A stretch of 64,000 nucleotides of DNA from an uncultured Rikenellaceae bacterium (lineage in GTDB: Bacteria; Bacteroidota; Bacteroidia; Bacteroidales; Rikenellaceae). Shown here piece by piece: positions 34,780 to 43,297 of the stretch. The translations under genes were made by a program, and so were the position numbers. The notes under the pieces are model-generated. The model was not told where the DNA came from. It made no database searches and saw only the letters and a list, made by a program, of their open reading frames with translations. The stretch's first letter is position 1, and the number at the start of each line of letters is the position of its first letter. The stretch lies in assembly GCA_946486375.1 (NCBI GenBank), contig CAMLTW010000004.1, forward strand, positions 62,001 through 126,000, in the 5' to 3' direction.

Positions 34780-36378
34780 CTATTTTTTGGCGTTTTCCCG
34801 TTTTCCCGTTTCGGTGGTTTTGTCCGACACCGACCGGTTGGTATGCGCTTCGTCCTGCGGATGGGCGGTCGCCGCTCCGCCGGCGGCTACGGTCGCTGCC
34901 GTCGTGCTCGCGTTATGCATGTTTTCCCAATGGAACGGCTGGAAAGCCTGAGCGGCCTTCGGGTCTTTCCACGACGGTTTGCGCGAAGCGTAGATGATGA
35001 ACGGAGCCACCACGACGATGATACAACCGATGATCAGCACGGAGAACCAAACGGTGTGGCTTCCCGTATTGATCTGTCCCGGCGGCACGAAGCTCAGGAT
35101 AAAAGCGAGCAGCGAACCGAGGAAACCCAGTCCGGCTACGAACCAGAGCAGGCCGTTGCCTTTTTTCCCGATCCGGAAAGGACGCGGGGTTTTGGACATG
35201 GAATAACGCAGCTTGATGGCCGAAGCGAACATCAGCAGGTACATGATGAGGTAGAGCAGCACGGTCAGCTGCGACAGAATCTGATAGAAGGACTGTACGG
35301 AAGGCATCACCACGAACAACAGGCTGAGAACCGTCACCAGACATCCCTGGATGATGAGGATGTTCCGCTGCACGCCCGCCTTGTTCGACCGCTGGAAGAA
35401 CGGCGGCAGGTAACCGGCTTTCCCCACGGCGAAGATCCCTTTCGACGGCCCGGACACCCACGTCAGCACCCCGGCCAGCACCCCGATCATCAACGCCACG
35501 GCGATGATGGGCGACGCCCAGCTCACGTGGAGGAAGCGGAAATAGTTGTCGAATCCGATCAGCAGGCTCTGCGTCAGATTGATGTCTTTGGCGGGAATGA
35601 TGAAACCGAGGGCGAACGTCCCCAACACGAAAATAAGCACCGTAATCAGCGAGCCGATGAAAATGGCCCTCGGATAGTTCTTGCTGGGATTCTTGACGTC
35701 CATCACATGAATCCCCATCATTTCCATCCCGGCATAAAAGAGGAAGATACTGGAAGCGAGCACCAGGTTGTCGAACTTGGACAGGTCGGGGAAAAAGCCC
35801 TGGCTCATGTCCATGTAGTTGTGACCGCCCATGCTGATGTAGACGATTCCGAGGATGATCAGGAGCGCAGCGGGAATGATCGTTCCGATCAGGGCGCCCG
35901 CCTTGGAAATTTTCCCGACCCATTTCAGTCCCTTCAACGCAATGAAGGTAGCGACCCAGTAGATCAGCAGCACGACGACCAACGTAAAAATCTTGTTGGA
36001 AGCGAGCGCCATGTCATGCGTTTCGTTCATGCCGATGAACGCGATGGAAACGGCGCCGAAAGTCAGCACGGTCGGATACCAGATGGTACTTTCGATCCAT
36101 TGGAGCCAGATGGCCAAAAATCCGGTACGCGCTCCCATGGCTTCCCCGACCCAGCGGAACACCCCGCCCTGTTTATCCTGAAACATGGCGGCCAGCTCAG
36201 CGGCGACCAGCGCAGTCGGAATCAGGAAAACGATAGCGGCGAACAGATAGTAGAAGGCCGAAGAAGGGCCGTAGATCGCCTCGGCAGGCAGCCCCCGAAG
36301 GCTGACCACCGCGGCAACGTTCATGATCGCGAGCGTCATGACGCTCAGCTTGAACCCTGTGTTTGTGTTTGTTGCCAT
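34780..36378 (-). CDS. gadC: GadC-type amino acid antiporter
   Basis: A 532-residue APC-family transporter with 12 hydrophobic segments, from the ATG at 36,378 (MATNTNTGFKLSVMTLAIMN). The frame continues 17 codons upstream but without coding character. GadC features include the unwound-helix motif AAVVSLRGLPAEAIYG near residue 25, GGVFRWVGEAMGARTGFL near 75 and WVSGPSKGIFAVGKAGYLPP near 320. In the family the antiporter exchanges extracellular glutamine or glutamate for GABA or glutamate at acid pH. The C-terminal ~70 residues are polar with several His and may act as the pH-dependent plug described for GadC. It is followed immediately by glsA. Confidence 0.93.
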   Translation of the reverse strand: MATNTNTGFKLSVMTLAIMNVAAVVSLRGLPAEAIYGPSSAFYYLFAAIVFLIPTALVAAELAAMFQDKQGGVFRWVGEAMGARTGFLAIWLQWIESTIWYPTVLTFGAVSIAFIGMNETHDMALASNKIFTLVVVLLIYWVATFIALKGLKWVGKISKAGALIGTIIPAALLIILGIVYISMGGHNYMDMSQGFFPDLSKFDNLVLASSIFLFYAGMEMMGIHVMDVKNPSKNYPRAIFIGSLITVLIFVLGTFALGFIIPAKDINLTQSLLIGFDNYFRFLHVSWASPIIAVALMIGVLAGVLTWVSGPSKGIFAVGKAGYLPPFFQRSNKAGVQRNILIIQGCLVTVLSLLFVVMPSVQSFYQILSQLTVLLYLIMYLLMFASAIKLRYSMSKTPRPFRIGKKGNGLLWFVAGLGFLGSLLAFILSFVPPGQINTGSHTVWFSVLIIGCIIVVVAPFIIYASRKPSWKDPKAAQAFQPFHWENMHNASTTAATVAAGGAATAHPQDEAHTNRSVSDKTTETGKRENAKK

Positions 36379-36472
36379 ATAAGAAGAATTGGTTTTAAAT
36401 GAAATTTTCCGGATATTATTCTCTCTCATCCCGTTTCAAAAGAGGGGTTCCATGCAAACCGTGTGCATTTTT

Positions 36473-37162
36473 TCACGAGGAGGCATGAGAAACGGAAGCG
36501 GGCCTCCGGCTTTGGAAACGGGTCGTGATGTAAGCGGTGAAGATGGGGAACATCATCATCCCGGCGGCCGCCAGCAGGATGGACAGGATCTGGCCGGCGG
36601 GAGTGACCGCGAAAATGTTGCACCCCACCGTCGTGACGTTCATGCAGGCCCACCAGACCGCATCCCAATATTTCGTAATCAGCGGGTTGACCCCCTTTTC
36701 AAGAGAATAGAAAATGATGCTGGCGAAATAGGTGACGGCAAAAAGGGTGGTCGTATAGGTTACGAAGAGGTTGGTGATCCGGCTGCGGGTCATCCAGCCG
36801 ATGACCACGGCCACTCCGTAGCCGCCTCGAACCAACGGGATGGCCCGGATGGCCAGTTCCGCCCCATGAGAAAGGTGGAGGTCGGAAGCGTAAAAGATAT
36901 TCACATAGGGAATGGATACGAGAAAAAACAGGATGTTCCGGAAAAAGAATCGCCACCGGTGCGGGCTGCCGTAAAGTCTTACAAAAAAGTCCGCCAGGAA
37001 TATCATGCAAATCCAGAACTGGGCCTTGAGGACGAAGTTGTCGTCGTAGGGAGGAATGTCGTTGAGTATCTCCACCGAAAGCATGATCAGGATGGCGACA
37101 CTTCCCAACAGAACCAGAATGTTTAGCAATCTTTCCAGATTGGTGAGCGGAGTCCTCGGCAT
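36473..37162 (-). CDS. Six-helix ion channel with unusual selectivity filter
   Basis: A 229-residue membrane protein of the voltage-gated-like channel superfamily. Four helices (about 10-120) include an Arg-containing S4-like segment (ELAIRAIPLVRGGYGVAVVIG). A pore helix and filter lie at about 165-182 and a last helix at about 188-212. The filter reads T177-T-V-G-C-N182 where potassium channels have TVGYGD, so Tyr, Gly and Asp are replaced. It lies 94 bases upstream of gadC in the same direction, and a K+-channel-like gene is a known partner of gad/gls genes in Bacteroidales. Selectivity cannot be predicted; ion conductance could support charge balance during acid stress. Confidence 0.82.
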   Translation of the reverse strand: MPRTPLTNLERLLNILVLLGSVAILIMLSVEILNDIPPYDDNFVLKAQFWICMIFLADFFVRLYGSPHRWRFFFRNILFFLVSIPYVNIFYASDLHLSHGAELAIRAIPLVRGGYGVAVVIGWMTRSRITNLFVTYTTTLFAVTYFASIIFYSLEKGVNPLITKYWDAVWWACMNVTTVGCNIFAVTPAGQILSILLAAAGMMMFPIFTAYITTRFQSRRPASVSHASS

Positions 37163-37431
37163 GGAAACAGTCGGTTTAAGATAAAATACAAGGATCGTTT
37201 ACAACAACGCATGGCAAGAACAAAAACCTTGCAGAAACGAAAAAGGCGGCGAACGAATCCCGGCTTCCGACTTCGTGCCCCCTCCCGTACGTTTCCGTTT
37301 TTCAGCGCAACGGAAAATAAAACGAAGAAAAACGAAAAAGGATTTCGATTTTTTTTGCTAAATTGCGCAGGTCGGTTCGGGAAATCCCGACAACCGTTGC
37401 ACACTAATCGTAAAAAAGCTGTAAAACACCT

Positions 37432-39471
37432 ATGACGAACAAAACCATCCTCACGGTTGCGGCGCTGTCCCTCGCCGCGGCGTTCCAGACCGCAAACGCG
37501 CAGGACAAAAGCCTGGTGAACACCTCGCAGAGCCGGCATGCGAAACTTTCCGGCATCGACATGGAAGACGTGGTATGGACGAACGGATTCTGGGGCGACC
37601 GCTTCAACCGCATATACCGGGATACGATGATTTACGGGGTATGGAACACGCTCAACGATCCGAGCACCAGCCATGCCTACCGGAATTTCGAGATCGCTTC
37701 CGGCAAATTGAAAGGCGAACACAACGGAGGCCCCGCCTTTTTCGATGGGGATTTCTACAAATGGTTCGAAGCGACGGCCGCCGTCTACGCCGTGACCAAA
37801 GACCCGAAGCTGGACAAGCTGATGGACGACATCATCCCCCAGATCGCGGGTTCGCAGCGGGAAGACGGCTATATCCATACTCCGGCCATCATCGAAGAAC
37901 GGAACACGGGGAAAAAGACGGAGTTTCAGGACCGGCTCAATTTCGAGACCTACAACCTGGGGCACCTGATCACGGCCGGTTGCGTGCACTACCGGGCCAC
38001 CGGAAAAACTTCGCTGCTCGACGTGGCGAAAAAAGCGGCGGATTACCTGTATGACTTCTACAAGCGCTCCTCGCCCGAACTGGCCCGCAACGCCATCTGT
38101 CCTTCCCATTACATGGCGGTGGTGGAAATCTACCGGACGACGCGCGACCCGAAATACCTCGAACTGGCCGAAAGCCTGATCGACATCCGGGGGCTGATGG
38201 AAAACGGAACGGACGACAATCAGGATCGGGTGCCGTTCCGGCAGCAGAAAAAGGCGATGGGGCATGCCGTACGGGCCAACTACCTGTATGCAGGGGTGGC
38301 CGACGTCTATGCCGAAACGGGGGAAGATTCGCTGATGAACTGCCTCGAAAGCATCTGGGACGACGTGGTGAACACCAAAATGTACATCACCGGCGCCTGC
38401 GGGGCGCTTTACGACGGGACCTCGCCGGACGGCACCTGCTATACGCCCGATTCCATCCAGAAAGTGCACCAGTCCTACGGACGCTCCTATCAGCTTCCGA
38501 ACATCACGGCACACAACGAATCCTGCGCCAACATCGGAAACCTGCTCTGGAACTGGCGGATGTTCAACGCAACGGGCGACGCGCGCTACACCGACATCGT
38601 GGAACGGGTGGCCTACAACAGCCTGCTGGCCTCGATCAGCCTCGACGGGAAACGGTTCTTCTACACCAATCCGCTCAGCGTCGACGAAGAATTCCCCTAT
38701 ACCCTGCGCTGGTCGAAAGAACGGGAAGCGTATATCTGGGTATACTGCTGCCCGCCGAACATCACCCGGACGCTGGCCGAAATCGGTTCCTACGCTTACA
38801 GCAAAGCAAAGGACGGAATCTACGTCAATCTGTACGGCAGCAACCGACTGGACACCGAGCTGAACGGCAAGTCGTTGAAAGTCGTTCAGCAATCCGACTA
38901 CCCGCATGACGGCAAAGTCGTGCTGACCGTCGAAGAAACTCCGGCGGACAATTATGCGGTTTATCTGCGAATACCGGGCTGGTGCGACGACAACGTTTCC
39001 CTGCATGTCAACGGGAAAGCGGTCAACAGTCCGTTGAAACCGGGAACCTACGCGAAAGTGGCGCGGAAATGGAAAAAAGGCGACCGGATCGAACTCGACC
39101 TGCCGATGCGGGTGCGGCTGGTGGAAGCGAACCCGCTGGTGGAAGAAGCCCGGAACCAGGTGGCCGTGGAATACGGCCCTGTGGTTTACTGCCTGGAAGC
39201 GAAGGACATTCCGGCAGGAATAAGGCTTTCGCAGATCAAGCTCCCGGCGGACAACGGACTGAAACCGGTGCACCTGAACATCGACCGCACCGACATACTG
39301 GCCCTGGCTGGAACGGGGCTGGCCTTCGACGAAGATTCGTGGCAGGGCACGCTTTACCGGGAAATCCGCGATAAAGCCGGGCGTCCCGTGCAGATCAGAC
39401 TGATTCCCTACTATGCCTGGGGGAACCGCGGAAAAGCGGACATGAACGTCTGGATTCCGTTCACGCGATAG
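37432..39471 (+). CDS. Secreted GH127 beta-L-arabinofuranosidase-type glycosidase
   Basis: A 679-residue exported enzyme with signal peptide (MTNKTILTVAALSLAAAFQT, cleavage near ANA-QD). The (alpha/alpha)6 barrel spans about 40-450 and C-terminal beta domains follow. The zinc-thiolate site of GH127 is preserved: E363 and C365 in HNESCANIG and C439-C440 in WVYCCPPN, with the same Glu-x-Cys spacing as the bifidobacterial enzyme HypBA1. In this family a cysteine is the nucleophile and beta-L-arabinofuranosyl groups are removed from plant glycans. A hairpin terminator follows. A second secreted glycosidase lies just downstream, suggesting a small unit for arabinose-containing glycans; no SusC/SusD pair is nearby. 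Confidence 0.9.
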   Translation: MTNKTILTVAALSLAAAFQTANAQDKSLVNTSQSRHAKLSGIDMEDVVWTNGFWGDRFNRIYRDTMIYGVWNTLNDPSTSHAYRNFEIASGKLKGEHNGGPAFFDGDFYKWFEATAAVYAVTKDPKLDKLMDDIIPQIAGSQREDGYIHTPAIIEERNTGKKTEFQDRLNFETYNLGHLITAGCVHYRATGKTSLLDVAKKAADYLYDFYKRSSPELARNAICPSHYMAVVEIYRTTRDPKYLELAESLIDIRGLMENGTDDNQDRVPFRQQKKAMGHAVRANYLYAGVADVYAETGEDSLMNCLESIWDDVVNTKMYITGACGALYDGTSPDGTCYTPDSIQKVHQSYGRSYQLPNITAHNESCANIGNLLWNWRMFNATGDARYTDIVERVAYNSLLASISLDGKRFFYTNPLSVDEEFPYTLRWSKEREAYIWVYCCPPNITRTLAEIGSYAYSKAKDGIYVNLYGSNRLDTELNGKSLKVVQQSDYPHDGKVVLTVEETPADNYAVYLRIPGWCDDNVSLHVNGKAVNSPLKPGTYAKVARKWKKGDRIELDLPMRVRLVEANPLVEEARNQVAVEYGPVVYCLEAKDIPAGIRLSQIKLPADNGLKPVHLNIDRTDILALAGTGLAFDEDSWQGTLYREIRDKAGRPVQIRLIPYYAWGNRGKADMNVWIPFTR

Positions 39472-39516
39472 TTTTCGTTGCGGCTCCGCCGAGCCATTAT
39501 CTCGAACAGGAACGAA

Positions 39517-39548
39517 AAAAGAGAATCCGAAGGTTCGGATTCTCTTTT
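39517..39548 (+). terminator. Terminator after the GH127 gene
   Basis: A 14-bp stem (AAAAGAGAATCCGA with TCGGATTCTCTTTT) around a 4-base loop, 45 bases after the stop codon. Confidence 0.85.
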
Positions 39549-39572
39549 GATTCCTTACATATAACCCGAACG

Positions 39573-40724
39573 ATGAAAAAGCAAACAGGTAAAACAACAG
39601 CCGTCCTCGCACTGGCGCTTTTGGGCTGCAGCGCATGGATCGGCGCCGGGCAGCAGCCGAAAACGGCGGTTCCGGCCGTTCTTTCCGCGGATTCCCACTC
39701 CGCCCGGCCACACTGGGCGGCAGAAGGCGATTCCGCCGTGTCGGATTTCTGCCGGAGACTGGTTCCGGTGGGACGGATACTGGAACAGGAAGGATATTAT
39801 GTATGGGGGTGCGCTCCGATTTTCGACAAGGAAGGAAAAGTGCACGTATACTATTCCCGCTGGCCGGAAAAGTACGGCATGGGAGGATGGATTCACAAAT
39901 GCGAAATCGCCCATGCCGTAGCCGATTCGCCGGAAGGGCCTTACCGGTATGTGGAAACGGTGCTGGCCCCGCGCCCCGGCTATTTCGACGCCACGACCTG
40001 CCACAATCCCACGATCCGGGAAATCGGAGGGAAATACTACCTGTTCTACATGGGAACCTCCGATGGCAAATTCGGCACCAAGCGGATCGGAGTGGCCGTG
40101 GCGGATTCCCCGTGGGGACCGTGGCAGCGAAGCGACAAACCGCTGCTGGAACCGGGCCCGGAAGGAGCGTGGGACGACTACATCACGACCAATCCCGCCC
40201 TGTTGGTGCATCCGAACGGAGAATACTGGCTTTACTACAAATCCTGCAACGAACGGGAATACACGCAAAAGATCAACGGCATTTCCGGAAATCGGCGTTA
40301 CGGAGTGGCCTTCGCGAACGATATTCTGGGGCCTTACCGGCGTTACGAAGGAAATCCCATCGTCGATTTCTCCGTCTACGGCGGGAACCGGCAGGTGGAA
40401 GACGCCTATGTCTGGTATGAAGATGGGAAGTACAAAATGCTGATGCGGGACATGGGCTATTTCGACCACACGGTAGGGCTTTATTTCGAGTCGGACGACG
40501 GCCTCCGCTGGTCTCAACCATGGATCGGCTGGTTGGGTGCGGAAGCCTATATCGAGCAGCCGCCCGCACCGAAACACCTGACCCGCTATGGCCGGTTCGA
40601 GCGGCCCCAGCTACTGATGAAAGACGGGCATCCGGTCTACCTGTTCACGGCATCGCAGGGCGGCAAGTACATGACCGCATCCGGATTCGTGTTCCGCATT
40701 CTGCCGGAACCCCCGCAGGAATAA
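39573..40724 (+). CDS. Secreted five-bladed beta-propeller glycosidase (GH43/GH117-like)
   Basis: A 383-residue protein with a lipoprotein-type signal (MKKQTGKTTAVLALALLGCS, possible lipobox LLGC with Cys19). The repeated strand patterns are typical of GH43/GH62/GH117/GH130 propellers: VWGCAPIFDKEGKVHVYYSRW, CHNPTIREIGGKYYLFYMG, TTNPALLVHPNGEYWLYYKS and VEDAYVWYEDGKYKMLMRD. The blade acids (Asp in IFD, Glu in VEDAY) fit retained acidic catalytic residues. The exact family and substrate cannot be fixed by eye. It lies after the GH127 gene but behind a terminator, so it may have its own promoter. A strong hairpin follows it. Confidence 0.75.
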   Translation: MKKQTGKTTAVLALALLGCSAWIGAGQQPKTAVPAVLSADSHSARPHWAAEGDSAVSDFCRRLVPVGRILEQEGYYVWGCAPIFDKEGKVHVYYSRWPEKYGMGGWIHKCEIAHAVADSPEGPYRYVETVLAPRPGYFDATTCHNPTIREIGGKYYLFYMGTSDGKFGTKRIGVAVADSPWGPWQRSDKPLLEPGPEGAWDDYITTNPALLVHPNGEYWLYYKSCNEREYTQKINGISGNRRYGVAFANDILGPYRRYEGNPIVDFSVYGGNRQVEDAYVWYEDGKYKMLMRDMGYFDHTVGLYFESDDGLRWSQPWIGWLGAEAYIEQPPAPKHLTRYGRFERPQLLMKDGHPVYLFTASQGGKYMTASGFVFRILPEPPQE

Positions 40725-40786
40725 GTTTCCGTCAAAACATTTCCGGAGCCCTGCTTCTTGTAAAACCCGTTCCGAATCCCGATCCG

Positions 40787-40812
40787 AAGACGTCCGTTCG
40801 GACGTCTTTTTT
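40787..40812 (+). terminator. Terminator after the propeller glycosidase gene
   Basis: A 9-bp stem (AAGACGTCC with GGACGTCTT) around GTTC is followed by a T-run. It abuts the last codon of the convergent flippase gene. Confidence 0.85.
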
Positions 40813-42272
40813 CAGCCCCGCTCCGAACCCGGCTTCCTCCGGAAGCGACGAAACAGCGCCTCCAGCACTTCGTCCAGAATCACCGATCCCGTCGCTTTGG
40901 AAATACCGCCGTATACCACCATTCCCCCCACAAGCTGAGCCGCCAGCAACAGATATGGATTCGGAATCACATAGCGCAGCGGATAAATCGCCAGCACCAT
41001 CAGCATGGCGATTCCCGCATAGGGGGCGATATCCCGAAGCTGTTCGCTCCAGCGGTAACCCGTCAGCCGGGAATTGAGTCCCGCATAGCAGGCATAGACG
41101 ATCGCCTTGGAAACCGCATCCGAAGCCACGGCCGCGAGCAGTCCGAACCGCACGGTCAGGAACAGAAAGGAAACCAGCAGGAACGCATTCAGGAGTTCCA
41201 TTTTCAGAATCGCCCCCGACCGCCCCGCCACTTTGATGAAGTTTCCGTTCATCTGGCTCAAAATGAAAAAAATGGCTCCGACGCTCAACCATCGCACGAA
41301 AGGCACGGCAGGAAGCCACCGGTCGGTGATGAGAATTTCGATGACGGGAGGAGCGACGACCGCAATCCCCAGCATGACCGGAAAAGCGACGAAAGCGGCG
41401 GTGCGGACGGTCTTGCGCATGGCCCGCTTCAACCGAGGCTTGTCGTCCTGCAGGCTGGAAAGCATCGTATAGGTCGACGTTCCGAAAGCGCTCCAGACCA
41501 CCGAAGAACCGGCATCCTTCATCTTCCCCGCCTGCACGTAGTAACCGACCTGCTGCATGGGGAAAAACCGGCCCAGAATAAAGGAATAAAAGTAATTGGA
41601 AAACGTGTTGACCAGGTTCCCCGCCAGCAGCCGGGACGAAAAAGGAAACATTCCGCGAAACGAAGCCCACGAAAAAATCCGCCGGGGTTTCCACCGGCAC
41701 AACAGCCACAGCATTCCCGTTTTCACCCCGGCCATCACCACGTTCTGTGCGATGAGCGCCCACACCCCGTAGCCGGTAAAGGCCATCGTCACCGAAACGG
41801 CGCCCGAGCAGAAAAAGGCGGAAAGGTTCGCCGCCGTCAGCCGCCTGAAATCCATCCGCTTGATGAGCAAAGTGGACTGAATGATTCCGAAGGCGTAAAT
41901 GATGCAGGAAAAAGCGAGCACCCGCACCAGCGCCGTCATTTCCGGCTGCCCGTAAAAGCGGGCGATCAGCGGTGCTCCGAAAAAAAGGAGCAGATAGAGT
42001 ACCAGACTGACCCCCAGGTTAAAGTAAAAAACGGTGTTGTAATCGTCCTGCGTCGCATCCTGCCGGCGGATCAGAGCCAGCGAAAAACCGCTTTCGAGGA
42101 GGATGTTGGAAACCGCCACGAAAATGGACAGCGACCCTACGATCCCGAACTCTTCGGGCGTAAGCAGCCGTCCCGTAAAGATCGCCACCACCATGAATAT
42201 CCCTTGCTGGCCGGTTTTTTCCAAGGCGCTCCACAAGAGGGCCGTCCGGGTCGCTTTTTTCAGATCCGCCAT
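40812..42272 (-). CDS. Polysaccharide flippase of the MOP/Wzx (lipopolysaccharide biosynthesis) family
   Basis: A 486-residue protein with 12-14 hydrophobic segments. It begins MADLKKATRTALLWSALEK, and the early motif GRLLTPEEFGIVGSLSIFVAVSNILLESG is the mark of Wzx/RfbX/TuaB-type exporters. Proteins of this family move undecaprenyl-linked oligosaccharides across the inner membrane. The C-terminus is basic (RRFRRKPGSERG). It is transcribed away from the MptE-like, pseB and pseC genes, sharing with them the 162-base gap 42,273-42,434. That arrangement suggests one surface-glycan locus, but no glycosyltransferase of the common GT2/GT4 types is visible. Confidence 0.88.
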   Translation of the reverse strand: MADLKKATRTALLWSALEKTGQQGIFMVVAIFTGRLLTPEEFGIVGSLSIFVAVSNILLESGFSLALIRRQDATQDDYNTVFYFNLGVSLVLYLLLFFGAPLIARFYGQPEMTALVRVLAFSCIIYAFGIIQSTLLIKRMDFRRLTAANLSAFFCSGAVSVTMAFTGYGVWALIAQNVVMAGVKTGMLWLLCRWKPRRIFSWASFRGMFPFSSRLLAGNLVNTFSNYFYSFILGRFFPMQQVGYYVQAGKMKDAGSSVVWSAFGTSTYTMLSSLQDDKPRLKRAMRKTVRTAAFVAFPVMLGIAVVAPPVIEILITDRWLPAVPFVRWLSVGAIFFILSQMNGNFIKVAGRSGAILKMELLNAFLLVSFLFLTVRFGLLAAVASDAVSKAIVYACYAGLNSRLTGYRWSEQLRDIAPYAGIAMLMVLAIYPLRYVIPNPYLLLAAQLVGGMVVYGGISKATGSVILDEVLEALFRRFRRKPGSERG

Positions 42273-42400
42273 CTTCCTTTCTCGATCGTTTTCGAGGTAA
42301 AGTTAACGGTTTGCAACCGATTTTCCGCCCTCCTTCCGGCCTCTTTCACCCGCTGCGGAAAAAAGCAGGGGCAAAATTTCCAGTTCCCCGGCCGAATCTC

Positions 42401-42408
42401 TATCTTTG
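42401..42408 (+). promoter_or_regulatory. Promoter -7 element for the MptE-like/pseB/pseC genes
   Basis: TATCTTTG matches TAnnTTTG and lies 27 bases before the ATG at 42,435. Confidence 0.6.
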
Positions 42409-42434
42409 AAGGTCGGAATCAAAACGAAAGGGAA

Positions 42435-43283
42435 ATGGGTTCAGGTCTTGAAAATACGAGACGGACGTTGAACGAAGGGTTTCAGGGAGCGTTCAGCACG
42501 GCCAAAGCACTCGTCGCCTCTTCGTGGCACAACGGGCATTTGCGAGGCATTCCCCGCAAACACGACCGGCTGGTGATTCTCGGCAACGGGCCGTCCCTGG
42601 CTTCGGTGCTGGAATCGAAACGGGAATTCCTGCAAGACAAGGATCTGATGTGCGTCAACTTTTTCGCCGACTCGGACACGTATGCGGATTTGAAACCCGC
42701 TCACTATATCGCCACCGATCCGATCGTGTTTCAAAACCCGGAACAAAGCGACCGGCTGTTCGGAGCCCTGGCGGAAAAAACCGACTGGGAACTCCGTTTC
42801 TTCGCTCCGTGGCGTTACCGGAACGAAACAGCCTGGCAGGAACGCCTGCATGCCAATCCGCTCATCAGGCTCCATTTCATCAACACCACGCCCGCCGAAG
42901 GAAGCGACGCCTGGTGTTTTCCGCTCTACCGTCGGATGCTGGCCATGCCCCGGCCCCGGAACGTACTGATTCCTGCACTGATGACCGCCCTCTGGATGGG
43001 TTATCCCACCATTTATACGGCAGGCGTGGAACATTCGTGGCACCGGCAGTTGTGGGTGAACGACGACAATGTGCTGATGATAAACGACACGCACTTTTAC
43101 GATGCCGGGACGCCCCAAAACCGGCGACACGGCGACTTCACGGTGGGATCGCTTTTCCGCTCCCTCGCCATCGCTTTCGACGGATACCATGCCGTGGAAC
43201 GCTACGCCCGGCAGCAGGGAAGCCGGATATACAACATCACCGAAGGGTCTTTCATCGACGCCTTCGAACGGAAAAAAATTTAA
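42435..43283 (+). CDS. MptE-like/DUF115 family protein
   Basis: A 282-residue soluble protein. The first ATG after the promoter (42,435) gives MGSGLENTRRTLNEGF; the frame is open to 42,204 but crosses the promoter. The nucleotide-binding motif LVILGNGPSLASVLES near residue 46 is the GNGPSL signature of the MptE-like/DUF115 family. That family includes the Maf glycosyltransferases that transfer pseudaminic or legionaminic acid to proteins. Later motifs are YPTIYTAGVEHSWHRQL and VNDDNVLMINDTHFY. It is followed 14 bases later by pseB, strengthening the link to nonulosonate-type sugars. Glycosyltransferase activity is a family-based inference. Confidence 0.7.
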   Translation: MGSGLENTRRTLNEGFQGAFSTAKALVASSWHNGHLRGIPRKHDRLVILGNGPSLASVLESKREFLQDKDLMCVNFFADSDTYADLKPAHYIATDPIVFQNPEQSDRLFGALAEKTDWELRFFAPWRYRNETAWQERLHANPLIRLHFINTTPAEGSDAWCFPLYRRMLAMPRPRNVLIPALMTALWMGYPTIYTAGVEHSWHRQLWVNDDNVLMINDTHFYDAGTPQNRRHGDFTVGSLFRSLAIAFDGYHAVERYARQQGSRIYNITEGSFIDAFERKKI

Positions 43284-43297
43284 AATCGGATACGATT

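Noticed and set aside
34714-36402. Plus-strand ORF of 562 codons over gadC
   Set aside because: Antisense to a well-motifed transporter; low-complexity His/Asp/Gln/Arg-rich translation.
37123-39711. Minus-strand ORF of 862 codons over the GH127 gene
   Set aside because: The plus strand encodes GH127 with its zinc-thiolate motifs; the antisense frame is open only because of GC-rich codon bias.
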